A DNA stretch of 64,000 bases from RDXT01 sp033762375 (GTDB taxonomy: Bacteria > Bacteroidota > Bacteroidia > J057), in assembly GCA_033762375.1 (NCBI GenBank), contig JANRLQ010000070.1, positions 1 through 64,000 on the forward strand, read 5' to 3'. Below, one piece after another: positions 24,428-33,315 of the stretch. The notes under the pieces were generated by a model, which saw nothing but the letters and a program-made list of their open reading frames with translations, had not been told where the DNA came from and searched no databases. The translations under genes and the position numbers were made by a program. Positions within the stretch are counted from its first letter, which is position 1; every line of letters begins with the position of its first letter.

Positions 24428-25717
24428 CTACTGCGCTTCATAACTGTATATATGTTTATCCGTAAAAATCCGATACCCCCGCTCGGAGGACTGAAGGTAG
24501 TGGTACAAACTTTCGCCGGGGAGCTGGGTATGCAAAAGTACCTTGCCTGTTTGGCGGCTTAAGATATATAATCCGATACCCGGGACAGGCTGGAAGTTTG
24601 CTACCAAATTTTCTGAATACGTGCCTATTACAACAGCAATAGCCGAGTCTTGGACATTATCAAGTTCAAGTATGTGTCCAACATTGATCTCAGGAAGAGT
24701 ATGAATTTCTGAATGTTGTTCTACATACTTAGGATACAGATCATTTTGCCAGCGTACATCGCCTGTGCGAGCATCCCACTGCTCTATGGTTGTGCGCTGT
24801 GTTACCACCACAAGCTCTTGGCTGCCAGGTCTGCCATGTATGCCTAAGCCCAGATGCTGAAGTGGTAAAATCTGATCTTTTTGCCATATATACTCACCGT
24901 TTTCCCCTGTAGCTATAACAAAAGAATGTACGTCCGTAGGTCCTCGGCGCAAGTTACCGATGATATAGTCCGGATTTCCGGGCCAATACATACCTCCAGG
25001 GGGTAGCTTGGCTGGTGTTTGTGATACAATTTTTCCTGTCCGGGCATCCACTTCAATATTCACCGCCTCCCCTTCCTGCTCTCCTTCCTCCTTTGCCGGG
25101 AATGCGGTAATCACAAACCGATCCCTGTATTCCTGAAGCTGGTACCAGCGGTAGCCGCCCTCTTCAAAGGGTTTTATGCGCGCGAAGGGCCGGAAATGCA
25201 GATCGCCCAGTATGATGTACTCGCCTGTCTCTGCGTCCGTATTGTCCACCACAATCAACCCCAGGCGGCGATATACCTGGATATTCGTCACATCCGGGAT
25301 GCCTGCAGATGCTGTGTCGGTGAGGGTCAGCCCCTGCGGACTGATAAGGTAACGCTTGAGCAGGGCCTTGCCCTGGGGATAGTCCTTATGTACCACAATC
25401 AGCGTATCGGTCGCTATGTGCAAGATGTACTCATTGTCAGGCAGCAAGATCCGCTCCCCTGACTCACCGATCAGCCCGAAGGCCTTCGCCTGGTACCTGT
25501 CGACGCAGAAATAGTACTTGGCACCTTCTTTCACGCCCAGGTCTTTCTGGAAAATATGCCAGACTTTTCCGGTCTCAAAGTCTTCGATAACTTTGATAAT
25601 GGTGTCCGACTCCAGTGCCGCAGCCTGACGTGTAGCGGTCAGTGCCCAGTTTGTTTGTGCTGAGCAGAGCCCCGTGCCTAACAGCAGCCAGGCGGATAAC
25701 AGAAAAATAGGTTTCAT
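24428..25717 (-). CDS. Exported protein, probable beta-propeller (PQQ/WD-like repeats)
   Basis: 429 residues from the ATG at 25717, chosen because KPIFLLSAWLLLGTGLCSAQ is a clear signal peptide; the frame further upstream reads through a decayed repeat. Repeated blade-like units are visible (ENGEYIWQKDQILPLQHL, DARTGDVRWQNDLY, LSRQTGKVLLHTQL), the pattern of outer-membrane or periplasmic propellers. No enzyme motif is seen. It lies downstream of a second exported protein on the same strand. Confidence 0.8.
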   Translation of the reverse strand: MKPIFLLSAWLLLGTGLCSAQTNWALTATRQAAALESDTIIKVIEDFETGKVWHIFQKDLGVKEGAKYYFCVDRYQAKAFGLIGESGERILLPDNEYILHIATDTLIVVHKDYPQGKALLKRYLISPQGLTLTDTASAGIPDVTNIQVYRRLGLIVVDNTDAETGEYIILGDLHFRPFARIKPFEEGGYRWYQLQEYRDRFVITAFPAKEEGEQEGEAVNIEVDARTGKIVSQTPAKLPPGGMYWPGNPDYIIGNLRRGPTDVHSFVIATGENGEYIWQKDQILPLQHLGLGIHGRPGSQELVVVTQRTTIEQWDARTGDVRWQNDLYPKYVEQHSEIHTLPEINVGHILELDNVQDSAIAVVIGTYSENLVANFQPVPGIGLYILSRQTGKVLLHTQLPGESLYHYLQSSERGYRIFTDKHIYSYEAQ

Positions 25718-25741
25718 ACCGTTCTTACTTCGTTTTAATCC

Positions 25742-25786
25742 CCTCCACCTTCTTCTCAGCTCGATCACATACAGCGTCAGCTCCTT
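25742..25786 (-). repeat. Decayed coiled-coil tail, copy B
   Basis: On the minus strand it reads KELTLYVIEL and then loses frame. It matches 26791-26835 at most positions with a 1-bp deletion. Probably the fossil 3' end of a lost gene. Confidence 0.5.
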
Positions 25787-25849
25787 CGTTTTAAAAACAG
25801 GGTGAACGGCATGATGTTCAATCCAAAAAAATTTCATCGCTTTGTGTTT

Positions 25850-26749
25850 TTAATGGGTTACTATTTGCGTCTCCACACCATCCCGCTCAAAACTTAACAA
25901 GGTTATGGTCTGATCTCTGACAGATTTTACAATGACTCCTGCCTCATTCCTTGACAGTACCTCATAGCGGTAAATATCCAAGGTAATCGTACGTGCCGTT
26001 TTTTTTACCAGGTTAAGCCTTTGATAATAGTCTGTCCCATAGTCAAACCCCCTTTCATACCATGTTAATCCGATTTCGTTTCCCAGCACAATTGGGGATT
26101 GTTGTCCACCTACTGTATACACGATCTTGTGCTCGCTGAGGTCGTAGATATGCGTCTGCATTGGGAGGTTACACCCCCATCCCTCCGGGTCTCCATCTGT
26201 AGTTTTAAATCCTGCATAATGCCCATCTGGGGTTAAGGCTATCATGCTATTTCCGCCATTGGGAAGGGGTAAGGTATCAAGGATATGCCCGACACGATCC
26301 AATATGTACGTCATGGTATGGATGCCTGAGAGTCCTCTCTCGCCACCTATAACATCAAACTGATATATTAAAATCACGTGATAGACATCATTGCCTGCCC
26401 TAAATGTCGGGTAATTTCTGGTAAACCGTAGTTCCGGGGGTGTCTGATTCAGGCAAATATCCCGGACACCCGGTAGCAGCCGCTCCACAATCTCCTCCTT
26501 CGGGACACCGCTTAAGTCGTATATTTTACCATACGGGCCGGTTGAAGTCACGGGATAAGGCAAATCCTGAAATGGCTGATGTGCCCGCACATCAAACCGG
26601 TTGATCTCCTCCCCGCTCACCGTATCGTAAAAGTGAATCATCTCTGGAATATCATCCACGCCCCTTGTATAAGAGACCCAGGGATATTTTTGCCCTATCA
26701 CAACCTGAGCAGCGACAAGGCTTATTGTCAGTAAGATATAACTTTTCAT
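25850..26749 (-). CDS. Exported protein of unknown function
   Basis: 299 residues with a signal peptide (SYILLTISLVAAQVVIGQ). The mature part has propeller-like strand repeats (VYHVILIYQFDV, MTYILDRVGHILDTLPLPNGGNS, THIYDLSEHKIVYTVGG) and probably has a fold similar to that of the gene downstream. I recognise no named family. Tail fragments of older genes lie on both sides (25742-25786 and 26768-26860), so this pair appears to have been placed into a recombining locus. Confidence 0.72.
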   Translation of the reverse strand: MKSYILLTISLVAAQVVIGQKYPWVSYTRGVDDIPEMIHFYDTVSGEEINRFDVRAHQPFQDLPYPVTSTGPYGKIYDLSGVPKEEIVERLLPGVRDICLNQTPPELRFTRNYPTFRAGNDVYHVILIYQFDVIGGERGLSGIHTMTYILDRVGHILDTLPLPNGGNSMIALTPDGHYAGFKTTDGDPEGWGCNLPMQTHIYDLSEHKIVYTVGGQQSPIVLGNEIGLTWYERGFDYGTDYYQRLNLVKKTARTITLDIYRYEVLSRNEAGVIVKSVRDQTITLLSFERDGVETQIVTH

Positions 26750-26767
26750 ACCTGATGGGATTCTATT

Positions 26768-26860
26768 TTAATATGTTGACCCTTTCACTGCCTCCACCTT
26801 CTTCTCCAGTTCAATCACATACAGCGCCAGCTCCTCGATCTTGCGGAGAAAAGCCTTTAT
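26768..26860 (-). pseudogene. Fossil C-terminal coiled-coil tail of a lost gene, copy A
   Basis: On the minus strand it reads KIEELALYVIELEKKVEAV and ends at a TAA (26768-26770). This heptad tail is typical of the C-terminal end of Bacteroidota surface proteins with tail-fibre or S74-type ends. No intact upstream gene is attached. A second short open stretch (minus strand, about 26985-27035, ETFEALTQLIEHASQ) may be another fragment. The rest up to 27046 holds no gene. Confidence 0.5.
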
Positions 26861-27046
26861 GCTGAAAATGAATGCTTTATGTCTGATACTTACCCAACTC
26901 AACCCCGCTATCACAACACCGTTTATTCCAAGGGCTTAATTACGCATAAAATACCAATAATCCTACTGTTACTTACCCACTGATTTGAGAGGCGTGTTCA
27001 ATGAGCTGTGTCAGGGCCTCGAAGGTCTCAACAATGAAAAAGTAAA

Positions 27047-27071
27047 GAGGCTGTCTTTTTGAGACAGCCTC
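27047..27071 (-). terminator. Terminator after groEL
   Basis: GAGGCTGTC and GACAGCCTC form a perfect 9-bp stem; the minus strand then continues TTTACTTTTTC. The stem extends the one seen after rpsP. Confidence 0.8.
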
Positions 27072-27099
27072 TTTGTATCAGCCTATCTGACGGATCAGC

Positions 27100-28749
27100 T
27101 TACATCATGCCGTCCATACCGCCGCCGTGGGCGTGAGGAGCAGCTTTTTCGGCCTCGGGCTCGTCGGTGATGACTGCCTCGGTGGTGAGGAGCAGACCTG
27201 CGATAGAGGCAGCATTCTCCAGGGCGGTACGGGTCACCTTGGTCGGGTCAATGATACCCGTGTCGAAGAAGTTTTCATATACTTCGCTGCGGGCGTTGAA
27301 GCCGTAGTCCACGCGGTCAGAGTTGCGGACCTCGTTGAGAACAACACCAGACTCCAGGCCTGCGTTTTCGACGATCAGGCGGAGGGGTTCTTCGAGGGCG
27401 CGGCGCACGATGGCTACCCCTACGCCTACGTCACCTTTCAGGAACTGGTCATTGATACCGCCACGGCCGGCTTCGAGCGCCTTGATGGTGCGTACCAGGG
27501 CCACGCCACCGCCAGGGACGATACCTTCTTCTACAGCAGCCTTGGTAGCGTGCAGAGCGTCATCCACGCGGTCTTTTTTCTCCTTCATTTCTACCTCGGT
27601 AGCAGCGCCTACGTAGAGGACAGCCACACCGCCGGAGAGTTTGGCCAGGCGCTCCTGGAGTTTCTCGCGGTCGTAGTCAGAGGTAGTATTTTCGATCTGG
27701 GTTTTGATCTGGTTTACGCGGGCTTTGATCAGCTCCTCGTTGCCCATACCGCCGACAATGATCGTGTTGTCTTTGTCAATGGTGATCTTCTGGGCGCGGC
27801 CGAGCATGCTGAGGTTAGCCTGGTCGAGTTTGTAGCCACGCTCTTCGGAGATGACTTCGCCGCCGGTGAGGATGGCAATGTCTTCCAGCATAGCCTTGCG
27901 GCGGTCGCCAAAGCCCGGAGCCTTGACAGCAGCTACTTTCAGGTTGCCACGGATGCGGTTGACGACGAGGGTAGCGAGGGCCTCACCTTCTACATCTTCA
28001 GCCACGATCAGGAGCGGGCGACCGGTCTGTACCGTTTGCTCCAGGACTGGGAGGAGGTCCTTCATAGAGGATACCTTCTTGTCATAGAGGAGGATAAAAG
28101 GATTCTCGAGGTCTACCTCCATTGCGTCAGCATTGGTGACGAAGTAAGGAGAGATATACCCCCGGTCAAACTGCATACCTTCGACTACTTCGAGGTAAGA
28201 GTCCATCCCTTTGGCTTCTTCGACGGTGATAACACCATCTTTGCCTACTTTCTCCATGGCCTCAGCGATAAACTGACCGATCTCAACGTCATTGTTGGAA
28301 GAGATGGTAGCTACCTGGGCGATTTCTTTGGAGTCATTGATCTTGCGGGAGAACTTTTTCAGTTCAGCCACAACCACTTTGGTAGCTTCTTCGATGCCTT
28401 TTTTGAGCTCCATCGGATTAGCACCAGCGGTTACGTTTTTGAGGCCTTCGCGGACGAGGGCTTGGGCCAGCACCGTAGCGGTAGTGGTACCGTCACCAGC
28501 AATGTCAGCGGTTTTGGAAGCAACTTCCTTCACCATCTGAGCGCCCATGTTTTCGATGGGATCTTTCAGCTCAATCTCCTTTGCTACGGTCACGCCGTCC
28601 TTGGTGATCGCGGGAGCGCCGAATTTCTTATCAATTACCACGTTGCGGCCTTTAGGACCGAGGGTAACCTTAACGGCATTGGCCAGGGCGTCCACGCCTT
28701 TTTTAAGGCGGTCGCGGGCATCCGATTTAAATTCAATACGTTTTGCCAT
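27100..28749 (-). CDS. groL: 60-kDa chaperonin GroEL
   Basis: 549 residues. Full-length GroEL with TLGPKGRNVVIDK, GDGTTTATVLAQAL (ATP binding), the apical domain GRPLLIVAEDVEGEAL and KAPGFGDRRKAMLEDIA, and a Gly/Met tail ending GGGMDGMM. It forms the double-ring folding chamber with GroES encoded just upstream (81 bp apart). A single terminator follows. No CIRCE element was found. Confidence 0.98.
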   Translation of the reverse strand: MAKRIEFKSDARDRLKKGVDALANAVKVTLGPKGRNVVIDKKFGAPAITKDGVTVAKEIELKDPIENMGAQMVKEVASKTADIAGDGTTTATVLAQALVREGLKNVTAGANPMELKKGIEEATKVVVAELKKFSRKINDSKEIAQVATISSNNDVEIGQFIAEAMEKVGKDGVITVEEAKGMDSYLEVVEGMQFDRGYISPYFVTNADAMEVDLENPFILLYDKKVSSMKDLLPVLEQTVQTGRPLLIVAEDVEGEALATLVVNRIRGNLKVAAVKAPGFGDRRKAMLEDIAILTGGEVISEERGYKLDQANLSMLGRAQKITIDKDNTIIVGGMGNEELIKARVNQIKTQIENTTSDYDREKLQERLAKLSGGVAVLYVGAATEVEMKEKKDRVDDALHATKAAVEEGIVPGGGVALVRTIKALEAGRGGINDQFLKGDVGVGVAIVRRALEEPLRLIVENAGLESGVVLNEVRNSDRVDYGFNARSEVYENFFDTGIIDPTKVTRTALENAASIAGLLLTTEAVITDEPEAEKAAPHAHGGGMDGMM

Positions 28750-28830
28750 ACAGCTAATGGAACTAGAAAGTCGTAAATCAGTGAGGTAAAATCAGGTTGG
28801 GTGCGAAGATAAAAGGGTACAACAAGCGGC

Positions 28831-29106
28831 TTAGAGAACAGCCAGAATGTCAGACTCCCGCATGATCAGGTAGTCGCTACCTTCTACGTTGATCTCCGTG
28901 CCGGAATATTTACCATACAGGACGGTATCCCCTACAGCAACCGTGGTAGGCTCGTCTTTTTTGCCAGGGCCTACGGCCACTACAATCCCACGCTGGGGTT
29001 TTTCTTTGGCAGTATCGGGAATGATGATGCCAGAAGCGGTTTTTTCTTCGGCAGGTGCCGGCTGAACCAGCACGCGGTCAGCCAGCGGCTTGATGTTGAC
29101 AGACAT
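28831..29106 (-). CDS. groS: 10-kDa co-chaperonin GroES
   Basis: 91 residues, complete: IKPLADRVLVQPAPAEEKTASGIIIPD, mobile loop around residues 20-32, and VLYGKYSGTEI. It forms the lid on GroEL and is cotranscribed with it. The ATG is at 29106; an inverted repeat lies 20 bp upstream. Confidence 0.98.
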   Translation of the reverse strand: MSVNIKPLADRVLVQPAPAEEKTASGIIIPDTAKEKPQRGIVVAVGPGKKDEPTTVAVGDTVLYGKYSGTEINVEGSDYLIMRESDILAVL

Positions 29107-29125
29107 AGGAAATATTGCCTTTAAG

Positions 29126-29150
29126 GTTTGTAGATTGAGGTTTTACAAAC
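29126..29150. promoter_or_regulatory. Inverted repeat upstream of groES, candidate operator
   Basis: GTTTGTA and TACAAAC form a perfect 7-bp inverted repeat with an 11-base spacer, 20 bp before the groES start. It is not the CIRCE sequence (TTAGCACTC), so a different heat-shock regulator would be required. Confidence 0.4.
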
Positions 29151-29412
29151 TGTTGACACTTACCACCTTCAGATAGCGTGCCAGACCGCCTGCCGGGCCA
29201 TTTTTACCCCTAAAACACCCAAAATGGCAGTTCAGCTTTGACACCTTGTCAGGCCACCCTTACAGAATACCTGACATTTTTTCCAGACTACCTATCCGGA
29301 CATGTTGTTTTCTGCTCAAAATTGTCCGGGCATTTTGGTCTAAGGGCTTGACTATGAAGGAAAGCGGTCGTAATTTCTGAGCTGTCACGTAACCTTTAAC
29401 CTATTCAAGCTC

Positions 29413-29667
29413 ATGACCCTCACCTTTGATGAACTCCGCCGGATCAAACATGAGCTGCCTAGCGGCAGTATGCAGCGTATCGCCAATGCCCTGGCCGTAT
29501 CTGAGGAAACGGTGCGCAATTATTTTGGAGGAACCCACTATGCCCAGGGCGAAAGTGCCGGATTTCACCTGGAGCCTGGCCCGCACGGGGGTATTGTAGT
29601 CCTCGACCGGACTGATATCCTGGACATGGCCCGCAGCATCCTGCATGAAACCCGGGAAACCGCCTGA
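29413..29667 (+). CDS. Small HTH DNA-binding protein of the Bacteroidota type
   Basis: 84 residues: TFDELRRIKHELPSGSMQRIANALAVSEETVRNYFGG forms a helix-turn-helix (SMQRIANALAVSEETVRNYF), followed by HLEPGPHGGIVVLDRTDILDMA. Similar short proteins are common in the phylum and have no assigned regulon. It stands alone, divergent from groES, and ends in a strong terminator. Confidence 0.85.
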   Translation: MTLTFDELRRIKHELPSGSMQRIANALAVSEETVRNYFGGTHYAQGESAGFHLEPGPHGGIVVLDRTDILDMARSILHETRETA

Positions 29668-29685
29668 TCCTCTTTTGGCTGAGGT

Positions 29686-29714
29686 ATCCCGGCTCGGACA
29701 GCCGGGATTTTTTT
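29686..29714 (+). terminator. Rho-independent terminator after the HTH gene
   Basis: ATCCCGGCT and AGCCGGGAT pair around a short loop, followed by a run of T. The end overlaps the 3' end of the convergent permease gene. Confidence 0.88.
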
Positions 29715-30717
29715 ATGCCCGCTGTGCGGCAGTATGGCGCACCCGGTCTATCAGGACTGCGCCTACGATAATACAACCGATCATGATCTCCTGAAAATAG
29801 GATGGCAATCCCAGCATATTACATCCATTGCGCAGGAGGGTAATCAGGAGTGCCCCTGCCAGCGATCCCGCAGCACTGCCTTCTCCTCCACTCAGGGAGC
29901 CTCCGCCGATAACGACGGCCGCGATAATGTCCAGCTCCATCCCGGAGGCTGCGGTAGGGTCTCCTACTGTCAGGTTGGCATACTGCATGATCCCTGCCAG
30001 CCCCGTGATACCTCCACAGAGGGTGTATACCAGCAGGCGGCGGCTCAGCACAGGCACGCCACAGAGCCGGGCTGTGCTCTCATTTGAGCCCAGTGCAAAT
30101 ATATGCCGCCCCAGCACCGTAAATCGCAATACGATATATATCAGGACAGCCAGTAACAACATAATCCAGATCCCCGGTGCCAGGATCATCCAGCCGGGCT
30201 CGGGATCTACCAGCATAAGCGACTGCAGCACATTAGGAGGTGAGACCACGGTCTGCTCACGCGCCAGCCACTTGGCGATCCCCCGTGCTACCTGCATCGT
30301 ACCCAATGTCACGATAAACGGCGCGACCCGCAGGCGGGTACTCACCAGACCGCCGACCAACCCCGTGAGACCGCTCACCACAATGGCAGCCAGGGCAGCC
30401 ACCAGGGCGATCCCAGGTCCCGCATACGCCGTCCCCCCCAGAGCTGTCAGGATCCGTGCAATCACAACTGTACTCAGCGCGATCTGGGATCCGACGCTCA
30501 GGTCTATTCCACCTGAAACAATCACCAGCGTCATGCCCAGGGCTCCGATCCCCACGATCACGGTCTGGGTGAGGATGGTCTTGGCATTGTACAACGAAAA
30601 AAATGAATCCAAAAAAGCCGGCTGGGTAAACCCTGCCACCAAAAATATCAGCAATACCGCCACCAGCCCCGGCAGCGGGCCGGACTTGAGCAGCAGACGG
30701 GACATATCAGGACGCAT
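29713..30717 (-). CDS. Sugar ABC importer permease (RbsC-like)
   Basis: 334 residues from the ATG at 30717; another ATG four codons on is possible, and the frame before it opens with TTG. About ten hydrophobic segments and the BPD-transporter-2 signature: TLVIVSGGIDLSVGSQIALS, FIVTLGTMQVARGIA, ALGSNESTARLCGVP and VIGGGSLSGGEGSAAGSLAGALL. It forms the channel for a ribose- or galactose-type sugar with the ATPase and binding protein upstream. Confidence 0.93.
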   Translation of the reverse strand: MRPDMSRLLLKSGPLPGLVAVLLIFLVAGFTQPAFLDSFFSLYNAKTILTQTVIVGIGALGMTLVIVSGGIDLSVGSQIALSTVVIARILTALGGTAYAGPGIALVAALAAIVVSGLTGLVGGLVSTRLRVAPFIVTLGTMQVARGIAKWLAREQTVVSPPNVLQSLMLVDPEPGWMILAPGIWIMLLLAVLIYIVLRFTVLGRHIFALGSNESTARLCGVPVLSRRLLVYTLCGGITGLAGIMQYANLTVGDPTAASGMELDIIAAVVIGGGSLSGGEGSAAGSLAGALLITLLRNGCNMLGLPSYFQEIMIGCIIVGAVLIDRVRHTAAQRA

Positions 30718-30763
30718 GAGAGGCAAACAATAAAAAGGTTATGAGCAGCGTAGGCAAAAAAAT

Positions 30764-32251
30764 TCAGGCAGACTCACCCGCAGCGGCATACTGCATGATG
30801 CTGTGTGTAGTCCAGGCCTGAACAGGTTGAACAGCAGAGAGTTGTCCCCGGTGCATTACTGCCAGGGAGGTACAGACACCCATCAGCTCTGGCAGGTATG
30901 AGCTCACCATGATGATGGCTTTGCCCTGAGCAGCAAGTTCCCGTATAAGGTCGTACACCTCTGAGCGACTCCCCACATCAATCCCACGGGTGGGCTCGTC
31001 AAGCAGCAGGATATCGCTGTCGTGATGCAGGAGACGGGCCAGGCATATCTTCTGTTGGTTGCCACCGGAGAGCGCCTGAGCAGGCGTGTGTGCATCCGGT
31101 GCTTTGATCCGGAGGCGGTCCATGAGCAGGGTGGCCTGGGCTGTCTCCCGGCTCAGGTTCAGGAGGCCCGTCCTTGTGTACCGGCTCAGGGCAGAGAGGG
31201 TGATATTGGCTGCGATCGAGAGATTGAGGGCCAATCCTTCTGTTTTCCGGTCTTCGCTCAGCATGTCCAGCCCCTCGGTCAGGGCCAGGCGGGGGGTCAT
31301 ACGGGTCAGGGAGAGGTTCTTATGGCCCACAATATAACAGGCGCCTTTGCTGGCTGGTTCCAGCCCAAACAGGGTCCGCAACATCTCCGACCGGCCGGCT
31401 CCTATCAGCCCGGCGATCCCCAGTATCTCGCCCCTGCGCAGCTGAAACGAAACCGCATGTGGTGAGTCTGCCCGGCACAGGCCGTTGACGTCCAGGATGA
31501 CCTCTCCCAGGGCAGGGGCGGCTGGCGGAAACAAGTTCTCCACACTGCGACCGGCCATCCTGGCGATCAGATCTGCCTGTGTCACCCCGCTGATCTGTCC
31601 GCTGTCCACACTTACACCATCCCGGAGGACCGTATAATGATCACATATTTCTTGTACTTCTTCAATAAAATGACTGATATACAACACCATACGTCCCTGC
31701 GCCCGGAGGCGGCGAATGACCTCAAACAGGGCCCGTGCATCCGTCTCCGAAAGTGAGCTGGTAGGCTCGTCCATGATGATCACGCGGGCATCGGCGAGAA
31801 GGGCACGGGCAATCTCCACCAATTGTTGCTGCCCGATGCTGAGGCGCCCTACCCGGTCTCCGGGCCTGATCCGGGTATCCCCCAGCGACTCCAGGGCTGC
31901 GGAGACACGAGCGGTCTCGCGGACCACAAACCCCATACGTCGCTGCTCGATCCCCAGCAACATATTTTCCTCCACCGTCAGGTGGGGTGCCAGCGTCAGC
32001 TCCTGATAGATCATGGCAATACCCGCGCGGCGGGCCTCCAGGGGCGTAGCAGGGCAGAATGGTTTGCCGTTCAGGGTAATCTGGCCGGCATCGGCCTGAT
32101 GTACCCCGCTGAGGATTTTCATGAGGGTGCTTTTACCAGCACCGTTTTCGCCGATAATGGCATGCACCGCACCCGGCGTGGCCTGGAGCGAGACATTGCG
32201 GAGGGCTGCTACCGCGCCAAATGATTTCTGAATACTGTCGAGTATCAGCAC
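30764..32251 (-). CDS. Sugar ABC importer ATPase with two cassettes (RbsA/MglA-like)
   Basis: 495 residues. First cassette: Walker A GENGAGKSTLMKIL, signature LSIGQQQLVEIARAL, Walker B VIIMDEPTSSL. Second cassette: a degenerate Walker A (GLIGAGRSEM), signature LSGGNQQKICLARLL and Walker B ILLLDEPTRGIDV. This layout is the rule for RbsA/MglA proteins. The start codon is GTG. Gene order is binding protein, ATPase, permease. Confidence 0.95.
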   Translation of the reverse strand: MLILDSIQKSFGAVAALRNVSLQATPGAVHAIIGENGAGKSTLMKILSGVHQADAGQITLNGKPFCPATPLEARRAGIAMIYQELTLAPHLTVEENMLLGIEQRRMGFVVRETARVSAALESLGDTRIRPGDRVGRLSIGQQQLVEIARALLADARVIIMDEPTSSLSETDARALFEVIRRLRAQGRMVLYISHFIEEVQEICDHYTVLRDGVSVDSGQISGVTQADLIARMAGRSVENLFPPAAPALGEVILDVNGLCRADSPHAVSFQLRRGEILGIAGLIGAGRSEMLRTLFGLEPASKGACYIVGHKNLSLTRMTPRLALTEGLDMLSEDRKTEGLALNLSIAANITLSALSRYTRTGLLNLSRETAQATLLMDRLRIKAPDAHTPAQALSGGNQQKICLARLLHHDSDILLLDEPTRGIDVGSRSEVYDLIRELAAQGKAIIMVSSYLPELMGVCTSLAVMHRGQLSAVQPVQAWTTHSIMQYAAAGESA

Positions 32252-32261
32252 AAGTCCGGGA

Positions 32262-33248
32262 TTAAGGATGGACGGCGGTGGGCTGCAGCAGGGCTTTCAT
32301 CTCCGGCGAGTCCAGGTTTTCGGCAGTCAGCATCTGGACCCCGGTATCCACCCGCTTTTCGTAGGGTTCTTTCCGGAGAATACTTACTGCCGTAGCCACG
32401 CCCTTGTAGCCGATCTGGAAGGGATCCTGCACAGCCAGTCCCTGGATATACCCTTTGCGGAGGCCTTCGAGCAGGGGTTCATTGCTGTCAAATCCGACAA
32501 ATGTAACCTTGCCTGCTTTACCTGAGGTTTCCAGGGCCCGCATCATGGCCTGTGTGGTATTTTCGTTAGGACAAAAAATGGCCGTCACCTCCGGATAACG
32601 GTTCAGGAGGTTTTGAGCCGCCTGAAAAGCTTTTTCGACGGTATGTCCTGCGTACTGGTTGGTGGAGATCAGCTGGGCATCCGGAGCGTACTCAGCGATT
32701 CCCTGCAGGAATCCCTCTTCCCGCTGGTGGGTGCTGCTGGAGCCCTCCATATACCGCATGACCAGGATATTGCCTTTGCCCTGGATCAGGTCAGCCATCC
32801 GGCGGGCACAGAGCCGTCCGCCTACGAGGTTGTCAGTCGCCACAAAACTATCATAATCTTCCTCCGCATCCAGACCAGAGTCAAAAATGACCACCGGAAT
32901 ACCCCGTTTGTGGGCGGCCCTTACGGGCGTGACCAGGCTCCGGGAGTCCAGCGGTGCCAGCACCATCGCATCCACTCCCTGCGAAATGGCATTCTGGACA
33001 ATCTCAATCTGACGCTGGCGATCGGACTCCTGCTGAGGGCCTTGCCAGATGATTTCGACCCCCAGGTCTTTGGCCGCTTTGTCGGCACCGGCATAGACGG
33101 TATTCCAGAAAATATGGGTGGTACCCTTGGGGATGACGGCTATCCGGATCGGACCGCTTTGGGTAGCGCCTGCACCGCCGCCCGCACATGAGATGAAGGT
33201 GGCCAGGACGATCAGGCCAACTGCGAAGATAAGATGAGTCCTTTTCAT
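32262..33248 (-). CDS. Sugar-binding lipoprotein of the ABC importer (RbsB-like)
   Basis: 328 residues. The lipoprotein signal LIFAVGLIVLATFISCAGG anchors it after Cys 21. A periplasmic-binding-protein type 1 fold follows with PKGTTHIFWNTVYAGADKAA (the sugar-contact loop, IFWNTVYAGA), APLDSRSLVTPV, VVIFDSGLDAEEDYDSFVATDN and VTFVGFDSNEPLLEGLRKG. It delivers the ligand to the permease downstream. The sugar cannot be told from the sequence; ribose, xylose or galactose are the usual ones. Confidence 0.93.
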   Translation of the reverse strand: MKRTHLIFAVGLIVLATFISCAGGGAGATQSGPIRIAVIPKGTTHIFWNTVYAGADKAAKDLGVEIIWQGPQQESDRQRQIEIVQNAISQGVDAMVLAPLDSRSLVTPVRAAHKRGIPVVIFDSGLDAEEDYDSFVATDNLVGGRLCARRMADLIQGKGNILVMRYMEGSSSTHQREEGFLQGIAEYAPDAQLISTNQYAGHTVEKAFQAAQNLLNRYPEVTAIFCPNENTTQAMMRALETSGKAGKVTFVGFDSNEPLLEGLRKGYIQGLAVQDPFQIGYKGVATAVSILRKEPYEKRVDTGVQMLTAENLDSPEMKALLQPTAVHP

Positions 33249-33315
33249 ATGTTCGTATCTGACCGGATTTGCCGGATCGGATGTAACATAGGAAAAATAT
33301 CCCCAATGCTCAACT

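Noticed and set aside
23717..27071. IS element bounded by the two GAGGCTGTC hairpins
   Set aside because: Each site is a complete hairpin next to the end of a gene, and everything between them is rimM-unit and chaperonin-region genes with no transposase.
27127..28776. 549-codon open frame on the plus strand opposite groEL
   Set aside because: It exactly mirrors the conserved groEL gene, has no recognisable domains and results from codon bias in the complementary strand.
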